NCBI GenBank assembly: GCA_013180625.2
Contig: SNVD02013305.1
Span: 1-64,000, forward strand
Source of the DNA: Boswellia sacra
Lineage: Eukaryota > Streptophyta > Magnoliopsida > Sapindales > Burseraceae
Length of the DNA stretch: 64,000 nt
Reading direction: 5' to 3'
Shown: piece after piece, positions 48,780 to 58,465 of the stretch
Layout: the number at the start of each line of letters is the position of its first letter
Position numbering within the stretch: position 1 is the first letter of the stretch
Position numbers and translations under genes: made by a program
Notes under the pieces: model-generated
The model's database searches: none
What the model saw: only the letters and a program-made list of their open reading frames with translations
What the model was told of the DNA's origin: nothing

Positions 48780-49720
48780 TGCTATATTGGCTATGTGCAA
48801 GCTATGTTGAGGCTTAGATGGGATTGCGTCGGGGTGCACCCAAGTAAAAGTTACATGGCTGAATACCTAGCGAGGCTGGCAAAGGGTGTAGCGTAGCACA
48901 GTGTGAACGTTGATACGAGGGACCAAGTTCACATAAGATGAACGCAGCATAGAGATAATGTGCGCACGTTCGGCAACATAGTGCACCATTGGCATGAGCA
49001 GGCATGTCGGTTGGGACATATACGAGAATTGGCCTAACAGTACGAACCTACGTACGCATGAGATACGCACAACAGTGGCAATGGCGTACGATGCAACAGC
49101 ATGGTATGCAAAGGGGCAGCGGATAAGTATGCAGCAAGCAACATTACATGGTGCAATGAGGTGGCACTAATGGTTAAAGGACGGTTCCTACAATTTAGGG
49201 CCTAGTGGCATGAATCAACGCATGTCCTCTTACAAAGGGGTTGCATATGCTAGAGGATCTTGACTTAGGGGTTGAGAGGATCATGTTGTCCTACAATAGA
49301 AGAGTAAGACTCGGTCTTAAGTATAAGGACTGACCTAACAAAGGGCTAGGATCACAACATGTAAGGCTAAATGGCAATAATAATGAGTGAAAACACAATA
49401 CATTTAGGAAGGGTTCTCTTAAGTGAGTATTTGCAAGTGTTTCCAACACACAGCCTTTAGACATCATTGTATTCTTTTCTTTAAGTTAATGAAGAAAAGT
49501 TAGAAGCTAGTTCTTCCATAAATTCGATCGTGGGTTTGCGTTGAAAATTTTTAGTGGGTGTGTAGCGTGTAGATTTGCTAACCACCATTGCGGTTAGTGT
49601 GTAGCTGACTAAGCAGAGCTTGAAGCTAACATAAGGCACTATGCATAACAAAGAAAAAGCCTTGTGACACTAGGCCTGTTGACCTAACGTTGTATATGTA
49701 GCCATACACTCCCACAAACA
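48780..49720. other. Higher-GC block, possible LTR or other repeat relic
   Basis: Base composition is near 45-50 percent GC, against very AT-rich flanks. All frames are broken by stops within about 70 codons, and no retrotransposon protein, primer-binding site or LTR pair was recognised. It reads like a non-coding part of a decayed retroelement, but this is inference from composition only. Confidence 0.3.
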
Positions 49721-50025
49721 AGAAAGAGATGGACATTTATGCATAGTTGGTACCTTACTTCTATCCCCTCCATTTAAGCAACCCATTGTTAAGTGGCAAT
49801 TGAGGCTTTAACTATTGTTGAATGGCGACGATCATCTAGTTAGTGGGATATGCACTCATCGATCAAGGCATAAGCCAACATATTCACGGTAAATGGGGCG
49901 TGAGGGAAAGTTACCATAAGATTATCTGCAATTGTACATATACATTTTAATTTTTATTCTTTATATTTTATATTTTATAGTTGTTGACTTAAAGATCATA
50001 TTAGTTATACCAGTTAACAATATTA

Positions 50026-50761
50026 GGCTCCGTTTGGGAGTCAGGATTGGACCAGACTGAATGAGATTAGGATTATGATTAGTACTATAATAAATTGGAC
50101 TGGATTATAAATAATGTTGTCTTATTTTTGGTGCAGTACGGGACTCGACTATATTAGTATATAATAAATTTTAAAAAAATCAATTTTTAATATAAATTAA
50201 TTTATTCAAAGTTTAATTTATTATTACATCATTTTATAGTTAATTAAATATTTAATTATCGTTAAAATTTATTAAAAATTACTTTTTTATTACAAGTATT
50301 TTTAATATTATTTATTATGAATTTAATAATATTTTATTCCTGTTATTATATTATAATATATTATAATATTGTGAATTATATTAAAAATAAAAATTTTGTA
50401 ATAAAATTTATTTTTATTATATCATAAATAAATATTTAAATATAGTTAAAATTATATTTACTTCAAAATTATTAAATATTACTATTCTAATATTAACATT
50501 AGTATTTATTTTGTTTAATTTTATTTTTATATAATTTATATCAGTTTTATATTATTATTATTTAAAATACAAATAGACATAATCATTGTCCCAGGTTATC
50601 CCATGGTAGAGAATGGGACTGAATAGTCCTAGTTGATTGAGATTATTTTACTGTTGGGATTTCTAATCCCAATCCATATTAAAGCACCAAATAGTAATTC
50701 ATGACAAATAATCCTTAAATACAGTCCAATCCCCTCCTAAGCCCGCCTCCCGAACGCGTCC
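50026..50761. mobile_element. Harbinger-like element, 736 bp, TTA target duplication
   Basis: The left end begins GGCTCCGTTTGGGAG and the right end, reverse complemented, begins GGACGCGTTCGGGAG, both followed by GATTGGAC-ACTG-type sequence. TTA flanks both sides (50023-50025 and 50762-50764). The interior is very AT-rich without a transposase. TIR style and 3-base duplication indicate a non-autonomous PIF/Harbinger element. Confidence 0.75.
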
Positions 50762-51062
50762 TTAAATTCCTCAGTAGTTGCAAAGGAGAAGCCCGTTACA
50801 ATTTTTGTTAATAAATTAGACTACAAAATGCTGTACAAAAAAAATGTAATTATTATTTAATAGCTATATTAGGTTATATAAATAAGAGTAGGTTTATACT
50901 TCAAAGTTTGTAGACGGAATTGATTAAATGTGATATAACTCTTTGACATTAATTGTATTAACTTTTTATATTCATCATTTAATTTGCTTGATGTACATTA
51001 TATTTTATAAACAAACTTTGTATTTATAGTTTATAAATGTATCATTATTGTACAAATAAAAA

Positions 51063-51252
51063 AGTAATATTATTATTACAAAGTATGTATACAAACTTAT
51101 TCATATAGTATGATATATGATGATTTGATTAGATGTATGAATTTCAGATTTTAATTACATTAATTAATGTAGATGATGCAATAATCATTTAATAATATTA
51201 TATAGATTTGTATAAGTAAATTTATATGAATAGTTTGTTAGAGTAACACCAT
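51063..51252. mobile_element. MITE-like element, dispersed TIR family A
   Basis: The left end AGTAATATTATTATTACAAA and right end TTTGTTAGAGTAACACCATT pair, and the following blocks (GTATACAAACTTATTCATAT and TATAAGTAAATTTATATGAA) also pair. AT-rich core, no coding sequence. Confidence 0.55.
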
Positions 51253-51648
51253 TCGTAAAAAAATTATTGTATATAAGTGTATTACTAAGGAGTTTTGTTA
51301 CGGAAATTAAGACTTTGAAGATACATACTAAATGTTCAAACTAGTTTTACGTAAAATGATTAAAGGGTAAGAATTACTAGATTGATTGTTTTTCGAAATG
51401 TTAAAACTATCTAAATATTAAATGGTTTGTCAGATATGTAAGTGATTTTATTCAAAAAGCTATTCATATATCTTTCATCCAACAAGTGTCTCTACAAAAT
51501 ACAAAACATATGATTGCAAATAAGTTGCTAAAAAATATCGAGGATAGTTGTTGGTTACCAAATTTATGATGCTATTTGATTGATAGATAACTAATAGGCT
51601 AGCGTTCTATTCGATCACAATGTAAAGGCCTTTGCGGTCTATCCGCTT

Positions 51649-51664
51649 GTGCGCGCGCGCGCAC
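51649..51664. repeat. Alternating GC palindrome (Z-DNA-prone)
   Basis: GTGCGCGCGCGCGCAC is a perfect 16-bp palindrome of strictly alternating purine and pyrimidine, isolated in AT-rich surroundings. Confidence 0.9.
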
Positions 51665-51994
51665 TAAGTGTCAAAATTTTTTACGATTAAATTTTTTAAA
51701 CGATCTATATGTTCAAAATTTGTTTTTAAAAACTATTTACCCATTAATAACCTCTAAAATATTTTTATTTGGAAATTGATATCTCCCAAAAAAAAAAATT
51801 ATACCCACATTACTAATAATATAAATATTTGAAAAAATGCCCCCGATAACTGCTTATAATCTATTTTCTCCACGTTAGTGTTTTGCTTTTAATTCAGCCG
51901 TTGCTTCGAAAAATTAAATCAAGACAATTACCCTTTTACCGCCAAAGCCGTTGATTCCATTTCCCGGAAAGCCAAATCCAACGGCATATTTTAA

Positions 51995-52184
51995 CCACGT
52001 CATGGATCCTCGTCTCTACACGTTTCCCAATAAAATCTAATTTCACGATTCTTCACGCGTTTTTTCATAGCCGTCGATTTCTTCTTTCTAAAATCGCACA
52101 ATCCAACGGCCATGGGTGTCTACGTCACCGATCCTCTACTTTTCAAATCCACCAATCAAATCTCCCATCATTAAGTTATAAATA
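51995..52184 (+). promoter_or_regulatory. Histone H2B promoter motifs (second copy)
   Basis: Two ACGTCA-plus-GATCC elements, CCACGTCATGGATCCT at 51995-52010 and ACGTCACCGATCCT at 52122-52135, match the composite hexamer/octamer element of plant histone genes. A CCAAT lies at about 52152 and a canonical TATAAATA at 52177-52184, about 100 bases before the ATG. This is a cleaner S-phase promoter than that of the first H2B. Confidence 0.7.
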
Positions 52185-52281
52185 CGAAACCTCAATACTT
52201 CCTTCACTCATCTCGCAATCAAGCGCAAAATTTCTCATTCAAACTCAAATCACCGGAAAATCTTTCTTGTTTTCTATTTCG

Positions 52282-52725
52282 ATGGCGCCAAAGGCCGAGA
52301 AGAAGCCAGCCGGCGAGAAGCCAGCGGAGGAGAAGAAGACTTCGGTGGCGGAGAAGGCTCCGGCGGAGAAGAAGCCGAAGGCCGGAAAGAAGCTCCCGAA
52401 GGACGCCGCCGCCGCCGGAGACAAGAAGAAGAAGCGCATGAAGAAGAGCACGGAGACGTACAAGATTTACATATTCAAAGTTCTGAAACAAGTCCACCCA
52501 GACATTGGAATCTCGTCTAAGGCGATGGGGATCATGAACAGTTTCATCAATGATATCTTCGAGAAGCTTGCTCAGGAAGCTTCCAGGCTGGCAAGGTACA
52601 ACAAGAAGCCGACGATTACTTCTCGGGAGATTCAGACCGCTGTGAGACTTGTACTCCCTGGTGAGCTGGCAAAGCACGCCGTTTCTGAGGGCACCAAGGC
52701 GGTTACTAAGTTCACCTCGTCTTGA
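52282..52725 (+). CDS. Histone H2B (second copy)
   Basis: Intronless 147-residue H2B. An in-frame ATG five codons upstream exists (MFSIS), but the family start is [19 protein letters not shown]. The histone fold and C-terminus ([11 protein letters not shown]) are identical in protein to the copy at 24405-24845. Differences are confined to the tail ([10 protein letters not shown], and [10 protein letters not shown] with one extra alanine). Synonymous changes are scattered through the core, so the copies are old paralogues kept identical by selection, unlike the RPS15A pair. It has its own TATA and histone-type promoter elements. Confidence 0.98.
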   Translation: MAPKAEKKPAGEKPAEEKKTSVAEKAPAEKKPKAGKKLPKDAAAAGDKKKKRMKKSTETYKIYIFKVLKQVHPDIGISSKAMGIMNSFINDIFEKLAQEASRLARYNKKPTITSREIQTAVRLVLPGELAKHAVSEGTKAVTKFTSS

Positions 52726-54109
52726 ATTAGGGTTATGTTTTGTGAAGAATTTGGGGGTGGGTTAGCGATGTTTCTGGGTTGTTTTTAGGGGTAAAATGGG
52801 AAATTGAATATGATAATGTAAGTACATGGCAATGCTAACATGGGCTTGGTCCAATTAGTAATGTTTTAATGAAACATTGACTTGTTTTCTTCAAATATAT
52901 GATTATGTCTATGTGGAAAAGTGTTAAGGTTAATTTATTAATTTGGATTCTTGCGATTTGTCTTCCCTGATATGAAAATGTTAAATTAGTATGGTAGAAT
53001 TGCTTTCAACATGAATTTTGAATGGTTTTAATACAATTTCTTTTGTGAGTTGCTACCGAGATAGATGTTCCTGATAATAAAATTTAGGATAATCTCTCTA
53101 TTTTGTTGTATTTTATGCGCAATTAGATGGAGTTACCATAATTGTATGATTGTGGGAACTCTTTTGATTGGTTAGAGAAATGAATCTCTCCAACTTATTG
53201 AGCTTGTGGATGTAGCTTTCTCACCTTCAGAGTCCGGTAGAGGGGGGATGCTAATTTGGCAAGCACATTACCGCAGTGAATTATGCAGTTTGTTCTTGTA
53301 GGACTCCAGCTTTACATGGGTGAGCAACCTGAGGTCCTTTTGAATGTTGCTTTTGCTACACAGACAATTATCTGTACAACTTGTGTATGCACAACATGCT
53401 GAAATGAATGTTGGAACTTGGAAGTTTGTGCATTGGTCAAATCATGGGAGAGATTCATTACTGAGGGTGTGTTAATATATATTTGATACGATGACATTGA
53501 ATTTTATTTGGGTTTTAGGCGTTGAGGGGTCAGGTGGGAACCTTTGTATACTTTTCTGTAAATAATTTGAAGGGGAAAATTTTATTCGGATATAATTGCT
53601 TCTTGGTGTGGGCTTTCAGAGAAAATGTAGTATTCTATCATGGGATCAATCTATTTATTGTGAATAGATCATATGAATCCTAGAATAGAAAAACGAGAGG
53701 TGTTGGCTTAGGGATATGGATGATTAAAGCAGCACAGTGTAGCTATTTTGTGGGGACACTTCAGAATTGATTTTTAAGTGACAAAATATGGTAAGCCCAG
53801 TTAGGCCATCTACACTACAACTGATGAATTTATAGAAATGCTCTGCTCAACTTGTTATGAATTATCATACAAATTTGACACCTGTACGGTTGATGTCAAT
53901 GGAAGTATTGGATGAGAAAAACGTGAGTGTATGTAAGGCGGAAATGATGTTATCTAGTGAGGGCTAGGGGTGTATCAGTCAATTTCCATCTCCATGTGAA
54001 GTTAGTTAAACGTGTTTCCATCCCTCTCTACTGTGGCTCCCTGCCCTGTTTCTCCCTTCAAAAACTGCATAAAGCTAAACAAACGCCATGATCACCACTC
54101 CCTGTTAAC
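52726..54109. other. Intergenic stretch after second H2B
   Basis: H2B 3'UTR and about 1.2 kb without a recognised gene. Confidence 0.5.
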
Positions 54110-54472
54110 ATGCTTTTCCCTTGGCTTCACTCGATTATGCGGCGAATCACAACTAATTGGCCTCTCCTACTCTGTGCTGCGACATGGACGATCCTGTTAA
54201 CGTTAACAGTGGCTGTGGCATCTTTTGCTCCTGAGTTTGCCTTTGTATCGTCTATTTCTCCTTCCTCCTCTTTCTCAAGATCATGTTTTGCAGATGGGTT
54301 CGTTAGGATCCCTTTGGACTACCCAAGGGAGAGCGTGTGCTTGCCCCTTCACATGGTGAAGAGGTCAACGTTGGATTTTTTTGTGCCTACCGTTTTCGCA
54401 GCGCTTGTTGTGGCTGGTTCCACTTGCCTCGTTCGATCTCTCGGTTTCTGGGAGTCTGCAGGGAGAGCTTGA
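54110..54472 (+). CDS. Small plant transmembrane protein, two TM segments
   Basis: Intronless frame of 120 residues. A second ATG at 54137 (MRRITTNWPLLLCAATWTIL) gives 111 residues and is the more likely start, because positive charges just before the first membrane segment are expected. TM1 spans about residues 18-40 (WPLLLCAATWTILLTLTVAVAS) and TM2 about 89-110 (FFVPTVFAALVVAGSTCLV). Between them is a loop with two cysteines (SRSCFADGF and ESVCLPLH) that could form a disulfide. Both the loop and the RSLGFWES tail look conserved among uncharacterised plant membrane proteins. Function is unknown. Confidence 0.75.
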   Translation: MLFPWLHSIMRRITTNWPLLLCAATWTILLTLTVAVASFAPEFAFVSSISPSSSFSRSCFADGFVRIPLDYPRESVCLPLHMVKRSTLDFFVPTVFAALVVAGSTCLVRSLGFWESAGRA

Positions 54473-55358
54473 TGGCCCTTTTTCTTCTTCATTTTAATCA
54501 TTTCTATCTTTTCACATTTGTAACTCGTTAATGCTGAATGATTAGATTAATGTGATTTTACGACATAATTTTGTCAGAATTCGAACATTTCTCCTTGCTT
54601 ATTTATTTATCTTTCAATTATGAATCCAAGCAATGGCACTTTGGGACTTAGGACAGACTCTGTTCTGTTGAATCTTTCTTTACTTTCCAAAATGTTAGCC
54701 AAATTTTGTGGGACTGTACGAGTCTAGGGCAGTTTTAAATAAAACAGTTACACTATATTTGTCAAGGAATTGAATCATAGAAGTCACTTATGCTAAGCTT
54801 AACATGATGCCAGCAATGGCAATGCAGCATTTTTCAGTTTTTTCTCTTTTGTCACATGAGTCGCCTCCGTTTCAATTGAAGTCTATAAAGCCTTGTGCAA
54901 GAGAATATATGCTAAACTACTAATTAAGAGAAGAATCATAATTCATGAAGCTCCGATAAAAGGATTTCAAATCCGTTTTATAATTACGACTTCGGTTATA
55001 TATCTTGAGAGAAATCGAATCAAATATAATTGATATGACCATGACAAACGTGAATTTCTAATTTCGTAATCTACTGTTATGTTGAAATCGTTTGGTTTAG
55101 GTATACAATTAAAGATTGAAAGAGGTAGTCATATGAAATTATTTATAACTGATCCTTTTTCGTTTCATCATTTTTAACTTTTAGTAGTTTTTTTTAATTA
55201 TATTGGGGAGAAGTGATAAAAAAATTAGGATGTAACACTTCAGATTATGAAATAGAGGGTTAATTTTTTAGATTTTATAATTTCTAAAATTTAACATAGT
55301 AGATTAAATAGTTCTGTTAAATGATTATAGATGTAATAGGGCCAACAGTTGTTCAACT
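54473..55358. other. Intergenic stretch before the tRNA cluster
   Basis: No gene recognised; AT-rich. Confidence 0.5.
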
Positions 55359-55430
55359 GGGTCCATAGCTCAGTGGTAGAGCATTTGACTGCAGATCAAG
55401 AGGTCACCGGTTCGAACCCGGTTGGGCCCT
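55359..55430 (+). tRNA. tRNA-Cys (GCA), first copy
   Basis: A 72-base cloverleaf including the discriminator: acceptor GGGTCCA with TGGGCCC, D-stem GCTC/GAGC, anticodon arm TTTGA-CTGCAGA-TCAAG with anticodon GCA, T-arm ACCGG-TTCGAAC-CCGGT. The internal A box (TAGCTCAGTGGTAGAGC) and B box (GGTTCGAACCC) are intact. It has no intron, and a T run downstream near 55446 can end Pol III transcription. Confidence 0.97.
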
Positions 55431-55543
55431 ATTATAATGAATACTTTTGTTTTATTATTTTTATATGGACAATTTATTTATTTTACATAATTGCAACACT
55501 CGAAAAATATCACAAAAATAATTGGGCTAACAGTTTTTCAAGT

Positions 55544-55615
55544 GGGTCCATAGCTCACTGGTAGAGCATTTGACTGCAGATCAAGAGGTCACCGGTTCGA
55601 ACCCGGTTGGGCCCT
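55544..55615 (+). tRNA. tRNA-Cys (GCA), second copy with D-loop change
   Basis: Starts 185 bases after the first copy and is identical except for one base: the D-loop reads ACTGGTA instead of AGTGGTA. By standard numbering this is position 15, which normally makes the Levitt pair with C48. All stems and the anticodon are intact. Flanking sequence on both sides is also duplicated, so this is a tandem segmental copy. Confidence 0.9.
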
Positions 55616-55990
55616 ATTATAACATGTACTTTTGTTTTTATTTTTTACACTTCTATTTATATATGGACAATTTATTTATTTTACATAATTTCAACACTAT
55701 AAAATTTTGAGAAAAATAATTAACTTTTATCTTTAATATCTTATTTATTTATTATTTCTTATAATGAGAATTAATTTATTTTATATAATCTTAAACACTT
55801 AGAAAAGTTTTCATGAAAACAATTGATTTTTATCCTTCGTATCTTATTTATTTATTATCATATAATTAAAATTACTAAAAGTTAATAATCTTTCATATAT
55901 GTATACACACACATAAATATATTTGGTGTGTAATGATACACAATTTAGGTGATTAAAAAATAATTAAAAAGATTTTAAAAATGTGTCACA

Positions 55991-56064
55991 TGGCGTCGCC
56001 CGGACTCGAACCGGAGACCTTCAGTGTGTTAGACTGACGTGATAACCAACTACACCACGACACC
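55991..56064 (-). tRNA. tRNA-Val (AAC)
   Basis: Minus-strand cloverleaf: acceptor GGTGTCG with CGACGCC, anticodon arm TCAGT-CTAACAC-ACTGA with anticodon AAC, T-arm with GGTTCGAGTCC. Discriminator A at 55991. A T run follows on the minus strand. No intron. Confidence 0.97.
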
Positions 56065-56215
56065 GACTTTGAACAACGATTCACCATATTTATATAAGTA
56101 GAAAGCCTCTGTACCGATAAGAAGAAACAGCGTGGAAACCACGAGTCTTATCTGACCCTAGTCCACTTTTAAGCTCTTCTCCTATTCTCGCAAAAGTTTT
56201 TCTCTCCGTTTTAGG

Positions 56216-56224
56216 AAACCCTAA
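56216..56224 (+). promoter_or_regulatory. Telo-box in ALY leader
   Basis: AAACCCTAA lies about 110 bases before the ALY start codon, followed by a CT-rich leader. Typical of plant genes of translation and RNA metabolism. Confidence 0.5.
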
Positions 56225-56329
56225 ATTTCCTCTTCAGCTTCTTTCTCTTTCGCTCTCTCTTTCTCCTTCTCATCCTCTCCTTCTCTCTAATAGTACTTGG
56301 ATTTTTAATTTTTAATTAATTAATTAAAG

Positions 56330-58465
56330 ATGTCAAGCGCTTTAGATATGTCTCTAGACGATATCATTAAGAATAGCAAAAAGTCCGGATCCGGAAACTT
56401 CCGTGGCCGCGGACGAGGATCTGGACCCGGACCTGCCCGTCGCTTCCCCAATCGAGGTGCCAACCGGTCTGCTCCGTACACCGCCGCCAAGGTATTTTAA
56501 AAAGCTAGACTTCAGCCTGTCGGATCTGGTCTAACGCTTGTTATTTAGTGCTTTTATCCTTTTATAATTAATTATTTTTTGTGGTTTTGTTCTGGTTTCT
56601 TAGGCGCCGGAGACGACGTGGCAGCACGATATGTTTGCAGATCAGGGGACGACGTTTCCGGCACAGCAACCGGGTCGGGCCTCAGCTATAGAGACTGGAA
56701 CCAAGCTTTACATATCTAATCTGGATTATGGTGTCTCTAACGAGGACATCAAGGTAAATATGAATTAAATTTTTTTTCTTTTTTTTTACTTTCAAGTTTT
56801 GATTTTGTTTTTCTTTGTTGTTAGTTCTCTGATAATGATGAGGAAAGTTGCGAGCTTTATAACGTGTTGGTATAAAATTATATGGATTAATTGCTGCCGT
56901 TATTCAATCTTGTATTGTTTAAATATGCTTAACTAAAATATGGCTTTTACTTTTTTTTTTGGTTTTTTTTTTGTTTCGATGTGTTTAAATTTATATTTTC
57001 TGATAATAAAACGTGTTAATATTACACAAAGTTTTACTTATTGGATGATAGGGAAGGTCTTAGGCCTTAGATTTCTTGTTGCTATGCTTACTTGATTAAT
57101 AACTTGACTGTGTGCAGGAACTGTTTACTGAAGTTGGTGACCTGAAGCGATACGCAATCCACTATGATAGGAGTGGGAGATCGAAGGTATCTACTCAAGT
57201 TTGGCATAAACTGCTCCTTCTGATGAATTCTTTGTGTCCTGCTGTGGTTTAGAAACAAAAACTCTTTTTCTTAGGGAACAGCAGAGGTAGTCTTTTCACG
57301 AAGAGCAGATGCTGTGGCTGCGGTCAAGAGATACAACAATGTTCAGCTCGATGGAAAACCAATGAAAATTGAAATTGTGGGAACAAACATCGCCACTCCT
57401 GCTGCACCTTCAGCTGCTAATGGCACAGCTAGAAATTCAAATGGTGTTCCTAGAGGGTATGCGCACTTTTTTGGACTTATGTGTTTGATTGAATGTGTTT
57501 AATATTGGGATTTTTTATTCAAATCTTTGTTTACTGAATTTACTGTAGCATCTGACTTTTGATAACAACATTTCATTTTTTTTTAACTTCTTCTACAAAT
57601 ATTTATCCATTGGGATTTTGGAAAATAGTGATGATTTTTGAACTGTTGTAAAATTTCATTATAACATTTTTAAACGTTTATGCTCTCAGTTAGTTGTAAT
57701 GTAAAATATTCATGAAATATGCTGTATGTGAGTACTGATTTTTCTGCGATTCTGGTCCTCTATTGATGGAAGTAGAGTTCTGCTATTTCAATAACTGATT
57801 TGGTACTCCGCCACTCCATACATGGTTTTTCCCCTCCTGGACTTAGCTTGGCTGTTTGTATATTGGCTACAATTGTTTTTTACCTCCTTTCACTCTTGAC
57901 ATTTTTGTCAACAATTAATATCATTTAGCACCGTAAAAAGATAATTGCAATAAAGCACTTGATAGTTTTATTTCTATTTTGGTTATTGAAGACATGTATG
58001 GTTATACATGCTTGTGGCTATGTGTCATTGCACTTGGAACATGGTAGCATTTGTAGATGAGATATAGGAATTAGCTATAAGTTTTATGTGTTTATGATGC
58101 TAATGGAACTTGCTTAGCTGTGTGGAGTTGGATTTGGCATACTTCATCCTTCGAGTTCTTTTGTCTTTTTGTGAGATTTATTTCATAGGTCAGAAAATGT
58201 ATTTGGTGGAAATTGTTGTACTATATACTTATGGAGGGGTTGGTGTTGTCTTTCTGATTCATTTACCCTTTATGGTGATTTGTGCAGTGGACAAGGTAGG
58301 GGTGGTGCATTCAGACGGCCACGTGGAGGTGCTGGTGGTGGCCGCGGATTCGGAAGAGGTCGTGGACGGGGAAGGGAACGTGATGAGAAGATATCTGCTG
58401 AAGACCTTGATGCTGATTTGGACAAGTATTATGCTGAAGCATCAGAAACAATGCAGACAAGTTGA
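56330..58465 (+). CDS. ALY/REF mRNA export adaptor (THO complex subunit 4)
   Basis: Nuclear adaptor that couples mRNA processing to export through UAP56 and the export receptor. Exons 56330-56491, 56604-56753, 57118-57186, 57275-57456 and 58288-58465 join in phase to 246 residues. Parts in order: N-terminal UAP56-binding motif (LDMSLDDIIKNSK, residues 5-17), an RGRGRG stretch, one RRM from about residue 87 (RNP2 LYISNL at 89-94, RNP1-like GTAEVVFS at 128-135), an A/S/N linker, a C-terminal glycine-arginine domain (GRGFGRGRGRGRERD) and a second UAP56-binding motif (EDLDADLDKYYAEA). That is the complete REF/ALY layout, with a canonical length. The phase-2 split glycine codon at the exon 4-5 junction fits. 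The ALY paralogue (of four in Arabidopsis) is not assigned. Confidence 0.95.

Larger units (their letters stand above)
47572..51994. other. Intergenic, repeat-rich region between PPR and second H2B
   Basis: No gene recognised. Contents are an AT microsatellite (48478-48532), a region of higher GC (48780-49720) that looks like degraded repeat DNA, a Harbinger-like element (50026-50761), a family A MITE (51063-51252) and a CG dinucleotide palindrome (51649-51664). Confidence 0.6.
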
